NCBI GenBank assembly: GCA_963575745.1
Contig: CAUYUJ010017968.1
Coordinates: 1-64,000, forward strand
Direction of reading: 5' to 3'
DNA from: Prorocentrum cordatum
Lineage: Eukaryota > Sar > Dinophyceae > Prorocentrales > Prorocentraceae
Length of the DNA: 64,000 bases
Shown here: piece after piece, positions 19,797 to 29,799 of the stretch
How positions within the stretch are numbered: the first letter of the stretch is position 1
How the letters are laid out: each line of letters opens with the position of its first letter
Position numbers and translations under genes: made by a program
The notes under the pieces: generated by a model
Told to the model about the DNA's origin: nothing
Seen by the model: the letters and a program-made list of their open reading frames with translations, nothing else
Database searches by the model: none

Positions 19797-21115
19797 GGCG
19801 GCCGGCGCCGCAGAAGTATCAGGAGTGGAACAAGTGACAAATTGCGCCTCCAGTTTAGTCCAAGTTGAATCGTCGGTCGCCAGTTTAAGCCAATCGATGT
19901 TGTTCACGTCGTAGCTGCTCCGGGCGGGTCTCTCTTGCACACCGTGGGATACGAGAAAATCACGCACGCCGTCATCCCATCGCTTCTGCTGTCCTCCCGA
20001 GTTCCTGTTGCCCTTTTGAGAAGCATGGAGGCTCGGGTGCCAGTTGACCACGCATTGAGACCATTCTCGAGGGGACTGCTTCGCCACTCTCGCGGCACAT
20101 CTCCACACCGATCGCCGTTGCCTCGTATTCCAATCGATCACTCTGTGCTTGTGCATGAGGCTTTCTGCTTGTCTTGTCGCGCGCTTGATGTACTCGACCC
20201 ACGACTCCAAGACAACGCTCTCCGGTGCGACGTTCTCCTCGTTGTCGGCGCTGGGCATGTTAGCCGTGCTGGTATCTGCGTTTGGGTGGGTAGATGACGG
20301 TCGATTTCGTTTTGCTTCTCCGTGCGTGTCGTCTTCGTGGGTTTGCGGTTCTGTCGTCGCTTGAGTCGCGCGTTGGTTGGTCGCACTGGATGTCGGTCTC
20401 GTGTTGGCGGTGTTGCGTCGTCGTGGGGAGCCGACATGCGTCGTTGGGTGCATCGTAACTGTTGTCGTAAAGGCTCGGTCAGAGTCCAAGTGGCCGCCCC
20501 GTATAGTACCGTCGGTGTGACAGTGCCTTCGAAAAGCCAGAGTCGGTGCTTCAAGGGGTAGTGCTTCGCTGTGAGTTCCTCTTTGCGAGCAGTGAAGGCT
20601 GCCCAGCCTGCCTTGGTCCGGTGTTGTACCTCGGTCTGCATGGCGTCTTGGAAGCTGATCTGCTGTCCCAAGTACTTGACTGACCCACTGCTGTTGATGC
20701 TCACCTTGTGCTGCCGTGCTCTCCCAGTCCTCTCAGTCAAATTCGTCAGGATCTTCGTCTTGTCCGGGTGGATGTGGAGGCCGTGTTGTTGCGCAGCTGT
20801 GGCCATGTGTTCAAGCATTGTCGTCAAGCGCGGTAAGGTGCGGCTCGTCAGAAGGACGTCGTCGGCAAAGCGCAGGTTGGTGAGAGAGCAATATTTATTG
20901 AAGCCGAGTTGGATGCCTTGGTTGCGCTTTTTCCATGTGTTGACGAGTGGACGCATGATGTGTTCAAGAAGCGAATTGAAAAGTAGTGAACTAAGGGGAT
21001 CGCCCTGCTTCGTGCCCCTCTGCAGGTTGAATGGGCGGCTGGTCGTGTCTGTCCGCACCTTGGCTGTTTGGCCAGAGTACATCTTCCAGAGTAGGTGTGC
21101 GTAGCTTCGTACGCA
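19797..21115 (-). pseudogene. 5'-truncated, frameshifted LINE reverse transcriptase
   Basis: The minus-strand frame carries RT landmarks in order: RGTKQGDPLSSLLF (fingers/palm), LRFADDVLL (catalytic FADD), HPDKTKIL, VKYLGQQIS and VLYGAATW. After QRRM near 20430 the reading changes frame and continues through EYIKRATRQAE...QRRSVWRCAARVA and GQQKRWDDGVRDFL to a stop at 19794, the usual LINE C-terminal tail. The endonuclease and first RT blocks are missing. The frame runs directly into the 152-bp satellite at about 21115, so the breakpoint is at the array edge. Different RT wording from the 31.6-33.7 kb element points to another LINE clade. Confidence 0.85.
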
Positions 21116-21149
21116 ACGGGGAGAGCCACTCGGGACTCGGGACACAACG

Positions 21150-22348
21150 AAAAAGCAGAAAACAAGCAAACCGCTAAAGACATCCCCACAGCACGGCGAC
21201 GAACGGAACCGTGAAAACACCCTCGGCGGCTCCCTTCAGGTGAGTGAGACCAGCACCCCGCCTAGACATCCTCACGATCTGCTCTCCAAGCGAAGGACGT
21301 TGAGACAGAAAACAAGCAAACCGCTTGAGACATCCCCACAAAACGGCCGCGAACGGGACCGTGTCATACCCTTTGGCGGCTCCCCTTGGGGGGTGCTGAA
21401 ACCAACGCCCCGCCTGAGACATCATCACAATCTGCTCTCCAAGCGAAAGATGTTGGGACAGCAAACAGGCAAACCGTTTGAGACATCCCCACAAAACGGC
21501 CGCGAACGGGACCGTGTCATACCCCTTGGCGGCTCCCCACAGGGGTGCTGAAACCAGCGCCCCGCCCGAGACATCCTCACAATCTGCTCTCCAAGCGAAG
21601 GATGTTGGGACAGAAAACAAGCAAACCGCTTGAGACATCCCCACAACACGGCCGCGAACGGGACCGTGTCATACCCTTTGGCGGCTCCCCGCAGGGGTGC
21701 TGAAACCAGCGCCCCGCGTGAGACATCATCACAATCTGCTCTCCAAACGAAGGATGTTGTGACAGAAACCAAGCAAACCGCTTGAGACATCCCCACAACA
21801 CGGCCGCGAACGGGACCGTGTCATACCCCTTGGCGGCTCCCCACAGGGGTGCTGAGACCAGCGCCCCGCCCGAGACATCCTCACAATCTGCTCTCCAAGC
21901 GAAGGATGTTGGGACAGAAAACAAGCAAACCGCTTGAGACATCCCCACAACACGGCCGCGAACGGGACCGTGTCATACCCTTTGGCGGCTCCCCACAGGG
22001 GTGCTGAAACCAGCGCCCCGCGTGAGACATCATCACAATCTGTTCTCCGAACGAAGGATGTTGGGACAGAAAACAAGCAAACCGTTTGAGACATCCCCAC
22101 AAAACGGCCGCGAACGGGACCGTGTCATACCCCTTGGCGGCTCCCCTTGGGGGGTGCTGAAACCAGCGCCCCGCCCGAGACATCCTCACAATCTGCTCTC
22201 CAAGCGAAGGATGTTGGGACAGAAAACAAGCAAACCGCTTGAGACATCCCCACAACACGGCCGCGAACGGGACCGTGTCATACCCCTTGGCGGCTCCCCA
22301 TAGGAGTGCTGAAACCAGCGCCCCGCCTGAGACATCCTCACAATCTGC
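21150..22348. repeat. 152-bp tandem satellite, about 8 units
   Basis: Units repeat every 152 bases (for example CGCTTGAGACATCCCCACAA at about 21322, 21474, 21626 and so on). The leftmost unit, next to the LINE, is the most diverged and the inner ones are nearly identical, as expected for homogenised arrays. Overlapping 123-codon frames spaced by 152 are satellite artefacts. Confidence 0.93.
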
Positions 22349-22377
22349 TGTATGTTGAGTAAGTCAGACAATGAAAA

Positions 22378-22555
22378 GGTCTGAGTATGAGTACGTCTGG
22401 GTATGAGTGAGTCTCAGCATGAGTACGTCTGCATATGAGCAGGTCTGAGTATGAATAGGTCAGCGTATGAGTAAGTTAATACGATCAGGTCTGAGTATGA
22501 GTACGTCTGTGTATGAGTAAGTCTGTGTATGAGTAAGTCAAGGTATGAGGAGGAG
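22378..22555. repeat. 16-bp minisatellite (TCTGAGTATGAGTACG)
   Basis: Ten to eleven imperfect 16-base units with one 14-base unit, directly right of the 152-bp satellite. Confidence 0.85.
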
Positions 22556-22895
22556 GAGAAGAAGAGGAAAGAGGAGTAGGAGGCGCCCAAGTAATAACAA
22601 AACACCCATCTTAGGATATGGAGAAATATCCCGCGTGTGCGTACACCTACCAGGTATTGCCGGCAACACTCGCAGCGTCGTCCCCCACGGGCGGCATCGA
22701 ATGATTGCAAACAAGGCACGACTGAGGGGAAGGAGAGAGGAAGGAGGAACAGAGCAGAGGGCGAATACGCATTCACAGCCAGCTGGCTACCCCAGTCCCC
22801 GAACCCAGCGCACAAAACAAGAAAAGACGAAGCTCAATGCCCAATACGATACTGGCTGAAAGTGCGAAACGTGAGCAATCGGGTGGCATGGCTGA
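22556..22895. other. No recognisable gene
   Basis: GAGGA-rich start then mixed sequence. No feature recognised. Confidence 0.5.
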
Positions 22896-22899
22896 AAAC

Positions 22900-24960
22900 G
22901 TGATTTACCTTGTCGGTCGAGATGCGGGGACCGAAACCACCAAGCGGATGGCACGCAGCTGCAGCATCGAAGAGGAGAGGGAAGGCCGAAAACAGGACCT
23001 AGCCCACCGAGGCAGTGACTTCCCTTCTCCTTCCAGGACGCGTAGCACGCTGAAGCCTCGATGCTCTCTGGTCGCCTCGGCGCTCTCTGGTCAGGGCGGG
23101 CAACGACCAGGGCCGCGGCCAGATCCCCAATCGCCTGAGAGATCTCGCGAAAGGCGCGGGCTTCGGGAATTCTGGCAGGGCGCTCCTTGGCGTTGATGCC
23201 CCCAACTGGCATCTGTGCATAATATAGGTTCATGGTCTCTCCCTCTAAACTGCCCAGGTCGCTGCGCCTGATAAATGTGGCGCAGGTCAGCTTCCACCAT
23301 GCGAACGAAATAACCGTGCAACGCATCCAACCGTGGGGCAAACTGACTAATGTGGGAAGGAAATCCCTCCCTCGCGTCGTCCCCAACCAACTGAAAATCG
23401 GGTTGGGGCTCATGGGTGGCCCCTCCCATGGGCGACAGCCTGCGCGAGCTGGGGGAAGCCCAGGAAAGGCCTCGGGCGCCGCCAGGGAGAGCTGCTGCAA
23501 CGAACGAGGGTGAGCGCGCAGAAAGAAAAGGATGGAGAAACGAGGTCGGGCCGCCCAGTCCTGCTCAGCGCGCGGAGCCAGGCAGGCGGCCGACAAGGAC
23601 GGCGATGCCAGCCAGAAGCCGATCAGACGATATTTTCCACTAGCCGAGCGACAGGTGCCTTCACCGTGAGGCGCATCGCACTGGGCAGGGAAATGCTCGA
23701 GGATGCCTGATTCCTCGAGGTTGGCAGGGGTGGCGTCCCAATCCCCAGCTGCTTCGAAAGGCTGGGCAAAAGGCCTCATAACCTCCGCTGCTCGCAGTAT
23801 CCTCTGCACGTTAGCTGCTATTGGCGCCGACGAGCATTAGAGATGCACTGCGCCGGTGACAATTTCTCCTGGACTGGCAAGATCGGCAGGCACTGCAACA
23901 GCCCACGATGGAATGACTTCGCATCCCCTGATGCTCGACGAACTGTTTAGCAAGCGCGTGCTGACACAAATGCGCACGAAGAGGCCGACTCCTGCACTGG
24001 GCTGTCCCGACTCAAGGCGACGGCACGGCGAGCGGCAAGCCTTCCAGCCTCTGGTATCCGCCCGGGTCGTAGCCGCCGCGAGACCCCCACCGTCGAGACG
24101 CAACTCCTGAGCAGCCACCGCCAAATCATCCGTCGAGACCTGGCCGAGGTGGTCCTTGAACGTGTTCCAGCACGGGCCGTTGTAGGAGGCGAGCTGAATG
24201 CTCCGCTTGCAGGCCGTCCGCGGGACTCGCCTCCTTGACCAGCTGACCCAGTGCAGGCTACGCAGGCCTCGCTGGCGACCATGGCTGCCCACCGCCATCA
24301 GGGGGGGGGGGGGGCTCCGGGCGAAACGCGCCGTGTGTGCCAGCCGCGACCGAACCCATGTCGACGTCCTCACGCGCCGCTTGCGCCTGATGTGGAGCGG
24401 GAGACTCAGTCGCCTCCTGGGCGCTCGCAGCCAGGGCGGCCCGCGAGGAGGCGACCACGCCTGCCATCGAGCCCACGTACGCCGTGAGCAGGTGCACCAG
24501 CTGCGCCGAATGCTGCCCCGCCACGCCACCAGACGCCTGCTGCAGCACCCCGCAGAGGCCCTGCAGCTGCGCCGCCAGCGCCAGGTCCGCCGGCGGCGTC
24601 GTGGGCGCGGGCGTCGGCCTGGCCAGCGCCCAGCGGGCGTCGTCGACGTCCTTCTCGATCTGGGCGATCCCCGCTGTCACGATGTCGCGCTGCTGCCGCG
24701 CGGCCGTGACCTTGACCTCCGGCTCCTCGGCCGACTTGAGCAGCTTGGCGTGCTCCTCACCATTGGCCTGCAGGCCGTCGAGGGAGATTCACAACACGTC
24801 CTCGGGGCGCAGGGCCGCGCGCGCCACCGCCTCCGTCCGGGACAGGTCCTGCCTGGCCAGCGCGATGATGGGGAGCCCCCCTCGTAGCCGAGCTTGCGCA
24901 GGGACGCGAGCGCCTTGCCACAACGCTCCACTTCCCCGTCCACTGCGCAGCTGCCCTTGG
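22900..24960 (-). pseudogene. Decayed dinoflagellate-type LINE: N-terminal region and endonuclease
   Basis: Minus-strand frames pieced together read ASLRKLGYEGG, an Ala-rich coil (EEHAKLLKSAEEPEVKVTAA, then IAQIEKDVDDARWALA), then ASYNGPCWNTFKDHLGQ, a Thr/Asp-rich block, SAGVGLFVR, AAGDWDATPANLEESG and TCRSASGKYRLIGFWLAS. The last four correspond to endonuclease (EEP) blocks of LINEs: SAGVAIFVR, GDWN and the 'IDFFLVS' block. Asp of the last block is replaced (LIGFW), GDWN reads GDWD, and several stops and shifts separate pieces. Sequence after about 22950 loses similarity and no RT follows. Recognition is by remembered family wording. Confidence 0.7.
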
Positions 24961-24969
24961 CCGAGGCGG

Positions 24970-25520
24970 GCACCGAGCCGCAGCGGGAGCCCCTCCACCG
25001 CGAGGCTTGCCCCGAGACCTGGGCCGAGAGGGCACGCGACCACCGGCAGCGCGAAGAGCCCCCCAGGGCCTGGCGCACGCCCTTGGCGATCCCGCCCGCA
25101 GCGGTAGCAGGTCGCCACACTGCCTGGTCGCCATGCGCGCCCATGTGGCACGTCCGCCGCCGCCACGCGGCCTTCGCGCGCCGCGTCGCGGGGAGCGCGC
25201 TCGCCGAGCAACGAACTATTCCTCGCGCATCGCGTCGAGCTGGGTTCTTCGCGCGCGCACGCGTCGCATCGCCCATGCATCGGCCTTCGCGCGCCGCGTC
25301 GCGGGCAGCGATCTCGCCCAGCAACGTGTGCCGAGGAGCCCCCTTCCGAGGAGCCGCCTCCAGCGCTGGCGGCGCCGCACTGCCAATGGCGCGCCAGCCA
25401 TGACGTCCGCGGCGCGCGGGAACCGCAGGACGCCGCGCGCCTGCGCCCGCCGCCTGCGGAGGCGGCGATGCCACGCGGGCGATCGAGATCTGGGAGGGCC
25501 TAAATTGGCTCTGGATTCGC
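24970..25520. other. GC-rich sequence with a short internal duplication
   Basis: CCTTCGCGCGCCGCGTCGCG occurs near 25173 and again near 25285 with flanking similarity (GCGCTCGCC/CGATCTCGCC). No gene recognised. Confidence 0.5.
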
Positions 25521-25524
25521 ACTC

Positions 25525-25615
25525 TACCTGCAAGGAGGAAAGACTGGTCTACTCTGCAAGAACGGTTTTTTGAAGGCAGATCTGCCTTCACAAAAACCGT
25601 TCTTACGGAGTGGAA
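25525..25615. repeat. AGATCT-type fold-back element, single copy
   Basis: CTACCTGCAAGGAGGAAAGA, then CTGGTCTACTCTGCAAGAACGG leads into GAAGGCAGATCTGCCTTC and the mirrored CCGTTCTTACGGAGT. The outer part of the arm matches the sequence right of the 2208-2511 cluster in reverse, showing that the full arm is about 55-60 bases. Confidence 0.8.
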
Positions 25616-25707
25616 GAATGACTGACGCCACGCGAGGCGGGCGTTCAGCTAGGGGCGCAGGGAGAGAGCGGGCCGACCCCTTCGGCCTCGCCAGAATCAC
25701 CTGGGCC

Positions 25708-25905
25708 ACCTGGAGGAGGAGGAGCAGGAGGAGGAGGAGGAAGGAGGAGGAGGAAGAGGAGAAGGAGGGAGGATGAAGAGGAGGAGTGAGGAGGAGGAGG
25801 AGGAGGAGGAGGAGGAGGAGGAGGAGGAGGAGGAGGAGGAGGAGAGGAGGAGGAGGAGGAGCAGGAGCAGGAGGAGGAGAGGGAAGAGGGAAAGGAAGAC
25901 GACAA
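25708..25905. repeat. AGG triplet array
   Basis: Homopurine (AGG)n on the plus strand with few interruptions. Confidence 0.92.
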
Positions 25906-25918
25906 GTAAGAAGGTACA

Positions 25919-26106
25919 CATGGTGGTGGTGATGATAATGGCGATGGTGATGGTGGTGGTGATGATGATATTGATGGTGGTGGTGGTGGTGATGATGCTA
26001 ATGCTGATGATGTTGTTGATAATGTAATGATGCTGGCGATGATGATGCTGATGCTGATAATGCTGTCAATGCTGTTGCTGATGATGCTGATGATGATGAT
26101 GAGGGC

Positions 26107-26182
<76 letters not shown>

Positions 26183-26240
26183 CGATGATGATGCTGATGC
26201 TGATGCTGATGCTGATGCTGCAGCTGATGATGATGATGGT
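25919..26240. repeat. ATG/TGG/TGC triplet array
   Basis: (GATGGT)n and (GATGCT)n flanking a pure (GAT)n core of about 80 bases at 26100-26180. Confidence 0.92.
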
Positions 26241-26436
26241 GGGGGAGAGGAGGAAGATATCCTCCAGGAAACACTCGCGGAAGTTGATCGACACCTGGGA
26301 GGGGGGCGGGAAACAGGCAAGACAACGGTCTTCGGAGAGGCGCGGCGGCACTTCGTGCCGCTGCCGCTCCTGCTCCCATTCCCCTCCACTTCCTGCCTGC
26401 TCCTCCCTCTCCTCCTTCGTCTCGTCCTCGATCCTG

Positions 26437-26780
26437 CCACGTCCTCCTCCTCTTCTCCTCCTCTTCCTCTTCTTCTTCTTCTTCCCCTCTTCCTCCTCTT
26501 CCCTTCCTCTCCTCCCCCACCCCTCTCCTCTCCTCTCCCTTTTTCTTGTCTCCTCTCCTCTCCTCTCCTCTCCTCTCCTCTCCTCTCCTCTCCTCCTCCC
26601 TCTTCCTCCATCCATCCTGCCTCCTCCTCCTCCTGCTCCTCCTCCTTCCCCTCCCTCTCCTCCTCCTCATCTTCCTCCTTATCGTCCTCCTCCTCGCCAT
26701 CCGTCCCTCCCTCCCTCCCTCCCTCCATCCCCCTCCTCCCTCCCTCCCTCCTCCCTCTTCCTCGTTCTCGTCTTCCTCCC
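26437..26780. repeat. CTC/CTCTC pyrimidine tract
   Basis: CTC, CTCTT and CTCTC repeats including about ten perfect CTCTC pentamers near 26555-26595, and CCCT tetramers near 26705-26725. Confidence 0.92.
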
Positions 26781-26967
26781 ACTCGTCGTCCTCGCCCCTG
26801 TGCGCCGCTCCGTCTCATCAACGGAACGGAGCCCGAGGGCAAAGGGCGAGCTCCGGCCGAGGCCCGCGGGGGGGGGGGCACTGGCGGGGCGCCCGCACAG
26901 ACCGCCTGCGAAGGGCACCTCTGCCGAAGCAGCTTGCGGCGGAGCTCGTGACGGTACTAGGAATAGA

Positions 26968-27124
26968 GGAAAGAGAACTATGCACATACACCGATTCTGG
27001 CCAGGACCATCCTGAGCCCAGGAACGGTGCATACGCCCTCTTTCCTCGGCCAGGAAGGTATATGCACCGATCCTGGGTCAAGGATGGGCGTTGTCAGGAT
27101 CGGTGCATGTGCATAGTTCTCTTC
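26968..27124. repeat. Imperfect long inverted repeat (GATCCTGG family)
   Basis: AAAGAGAACTATGCACATAC at the left is mirrored by GCATGTGCATAGTTCTCTT at about 27105-27123, and inner words (ACCGAT, TCTGGCCAGG, GGTGCAT) also pair. Confidence 0.7.
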
Positions 27125-27135
27125 GCCCGAAGGAA

Positions 27136-27197
27136 GGCACCAACTATACACCAACACCGATCCTGGCCAGGATCGGTGTTGGTGTATAGTTGGTGCC
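27136..27197. repeat. Perfect 62-bp palindrome
   Basis: Two arms of 31 bases with no spacer, starting GGCACCAACTATACACCAAC and centred on CCTGG/CCAGG at 27166/27167. No mismatch found on reading. Confidence 0.95.
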
Positions 27198-27283
27198 CTC
27201 CGAGGTACTGCACTACCTTCGCGTCCCATGCCGCCGCTGACTCACACAAGGGAACCGACAGTGATAAGCATAAAAAAAACACG

Positions 27284-27395
27284 AAAGTCCGCGCGGGCTT
27301 CTCGCATCGGCGCCGAAGCCCCCTGGCGGCGCCTCCGGCGCCGCCGCTGGCGCGCTCCGCGCGCCAAGGAGGGGTCCAAGAAATCGGCGCCGACT
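27284..27395. mobile_element. Short GC-rich TIR element family H, copy 1 (diverged)
   Basis: GTCCGCGCGGGCTTCT at the left and GTCCAAGAAATCGGCGCCGA at the right, with a GGCGGCGCC-rich centre, resemble the element at 59360-59490. Confidence 0.45.
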
Positions 27396-27399
27396 TCCG

Positions 27400-28157
27400 A
27401 GTTTGTATGTTTACACCCTGCGAAATGCTTAAGAAATCATGGGTTAAGAAATTCATAGTCTCAGAACTTGAGTAGAAGCCCAGAATTTCCATCGAAATCT
27501 TAGGATTTACATGGAAACGTTAAGAATAATCGAGACTCTGGCCGAAAACTTAAGTTTTCTTAAACATCGCCTGAGGTGTATGCCATTGTTTGTTCCCCGA
27601 TGGCAGCGATGCTCTTTGGGTCCAGCTCGCCGCCTGGGCGTCGGGCATCGAACGTGGCCGCACGCTCGCCGGACCCTTCTTCCACGACCACGGGCGCTTC
27701 CGGGCGGCACGAGGCGGCTGCGGCGACTCTTCGCCGTAGGCGTCTTTGCCAACGCGCCAACGCTGTGCTCGAGCTGGACCGATCCGTGGAGGCCATCCCC
27801 CCTCCCACTCCGACTTCTCCTGCTGCTGCTCCTCCTCCTCTTCCTCTCCCTCCTCCTCCATCCTCGTCTTTTCCTCAAAAGATAGCTCCTCCCTGCCGCA
27901 CTCCGAGGCGTGTCGGAAGGGCGGGCCGGGCGTTTCGCCTGAGACTTCGTCACCATGTGTGATCCTTGAGCTGATAATGTGCAAGAGCTTCACGGATGGA
28001 GGGCGGGCAATTTGCAAAATGGGGCTCTCGCCGCAGCGCCGCGCTCATACGTCTGAAGGCAGTTCCCTCAATGGACATGAACCGTTGCTGGGGCTTATGA
28101 AGAGGGAGCCTGGAGGGAGGATTAATTCCAACATGGTTGACGACTCATTGGTTTACA
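27400..28157. other. No recognisable gene
   Basis: A minus-strand frame near 27560-27808 has gene-like composition (VVVEEGSGERAATFDA, then GELDPKSIAAIGEQTM) but no family is recognised. It could be an isolated exon. Confidence 0.35.
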
Positions 28158-28207
28158 CTGGTCCTCCTCCTCCTCCTCCTCCTCCTCCTCCTCCTCCTCC
28201 TCCTCTT
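28158..28207. repeat. CTC triplet microsatellite
   Basis: Sixteen near-perfect CTC triplets. Confidence 0.92.
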
Positions 28208-28930
28208 TCACTTCTCAGACTGCCCGCTGCCTCTCTACGCATTTCTCGGGGAGGGAGGCGGCGAGGATGTGGGGGGGAGTGGAGGAAGGTTCCCAGCGGG
28301 GGGGGGGGGGGCGGGCGCACCACACAGAGGTGGTAGGCGCCCCCCGCCCGCTGGACGCAGGCTTCTCTTCTCTGAAGTGGGGTCCACCGCCGAGCGGGGC
28401 TGCTGGCTGCACCACCCCCGAGACAGCTGGGGGAGGGCTCGCTGGGGGCAGCCCGCTGAGCCGTCCGGAATTCAGGGCGTGCATCCACATCCCACCTGCA
28501 GCCCTCCTCGAAATCCAACGCAAGCTTGCGATACAACTCCCTCGCCCCCGAATTTCGGTGCTGATGGAGGCGCGCAACGGGCAACACAGCAATTGCAGTC
28601 GCCGGTTTCGGCGTCGGCACTGAGATCGGGGGCCCGGTGGCGTCGCCTCGAGGGAAGCGCTCGCGCTTGATTGGGGCGCGAGGGGCCTGGGAATCCAGCC
28701 AGAATTGGCCCGCAGACCTCCCACGGCCGTGTCCTTCTGCGGTACTCGGCCATCCCTGCTTCCCTCCTTCCCTCCTTCCCCTCCTTCGCCTACACTCCTC
28801 CCCCCCATTCGCCCTTCGCCTCCTCCGTTCCACTCCGTTCCTCCCCTCCTCCCTCCCGAGACGGGGGCCGGGGCGCCCGTCGTGCTTTCCGATGCGCTGC
28901 CGCTGCGCCCGTGCGTCGGGGGGTTCGGCG
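28208..28930. other. No recognisable gene
   Basis: C-rich and G-rich intergenic or intronic sequence downstream of the channel exon. Long frames are low-complexity only. Confidence 0.45.
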
Positions 28931-28934
28931 GCCC

Positions 28935-29069
28935 CCGGGCGCCAGGGAGATCCCGATGGCGACGACGACCACCCCGATGACGGCAGTGACCGAGCCCAGG
29001 AGCTTGCCGGCGACCGTGTGCGGCACCATGTCGCCGTAGCCCACGGTCGTGAGGGTTGAGATGGCCCAC
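28935..29069 (-). CDS. Potassium channel pore exon (partial gene)
   Basis: After a CAG acceptor (29072-29070) the minus strand reads [21 protein letters not shown], then [19 protein letters not shown]. This is the pore helix, TVGYGD selectivity filter and start of the S6/M2 helix of a voltage-gated-type K+ channel. The other transmembrane exons were not found: upstream lies a 0.55-kb AGG array and then a LINE on the opposite strand. It may be one exon of a long-intron gene or an orphaned exon. The 3' boundary is uncertain; the channel-like reading fades after about 28940. Confidence 0.7.
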
Positions 29070-29093
29070 CTGGGGAGGACTGGGGGTAACGAG

Positions 29094-29651
29094 GAAGATG
29101 ATGAGGATGAGGAGGAGGAGGAGGAGGAGGAAGAGGAGGAGGAAGAAGAGGAGGAGGAGAAGGAGGAGGAGGAGGAGGAGGAGGAGGAAGGAGTAGGAGG
29201 ATGAGGAATGAATGAAGGAAGGAAGGCAGGAAGGAGGAGCAGGAGGAGGGAGGAGAAGTAGGAGGAACAGTAGGAAGAGGGAAAGAGGGGGGGGGGGAGA
29301 GGATGAGGAGGAGGAGGAGGAGAGGAGGAGGAGGAGAGGAGGAGGAGGAGGAGGAAGGGGGAGGATGATGATGATGAGGAGGAGGAGGAGGAACATGAGG
29401 AGGAGGAGGCGGGGGACAAACTTGATGGTACACCCTGCTCTTCTAGACAGGGGGGGAGAGGAGAGGAGGGAGGAGGAGGAGGAGGAGGGGAGGAGGAGGA
29501 GAAGGAGGAGGAGGAGGAGGAGGAGGAGGAGGAAGAGGAAGAGGAGGAGGAGGAGGAGGAGGAGGAGGAGGAGGAGGAGGAGGAGAAGGAGGAGGAGGAA
29601 GAGGAGGAGGAGGAGAAAGAGGAGGAGGAGGAGCAGCAGCAGCAGGAGGAG
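29094..29651. repeat. AGG/GAA homopurine array
   Basis: Over 500 bases of AGG-rich purine sequence with a non-repeat island at about 29415-29450, followed by CAG triplets. Long poly-Ser, poly-Pro and poly-Arg frames on both strands are artefacts. Confidence 0.92.
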
Positions 29652-29799
29652 CAGACTAATACTGTCACGCAGCTCAAATTGGGAGCGGCCTCAGTCAGGA
29701 ATGAGCGACACCTCGGGATCGACCTCGCGTGTGGAAGAGGTGTGTTGCGACGTGTGCGACGGGATCGCATGGGAGCGGTCCGTGCGCGAGGTAGTCGTA

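Noticed and set aside
21174-22371. Regularly spaced repeats that could suggest a CRISPR array
   Set aside because: Units are 152 bp tandem satellite copies with no unique spacers, in a eukaryotic genome.
25645-26700. 350-residue minus-strand frame rich in Ile, Ser, Pro and Arg
   Set aside because: Product of AGG/GAT/CTC arrays, with no recognisable domain.
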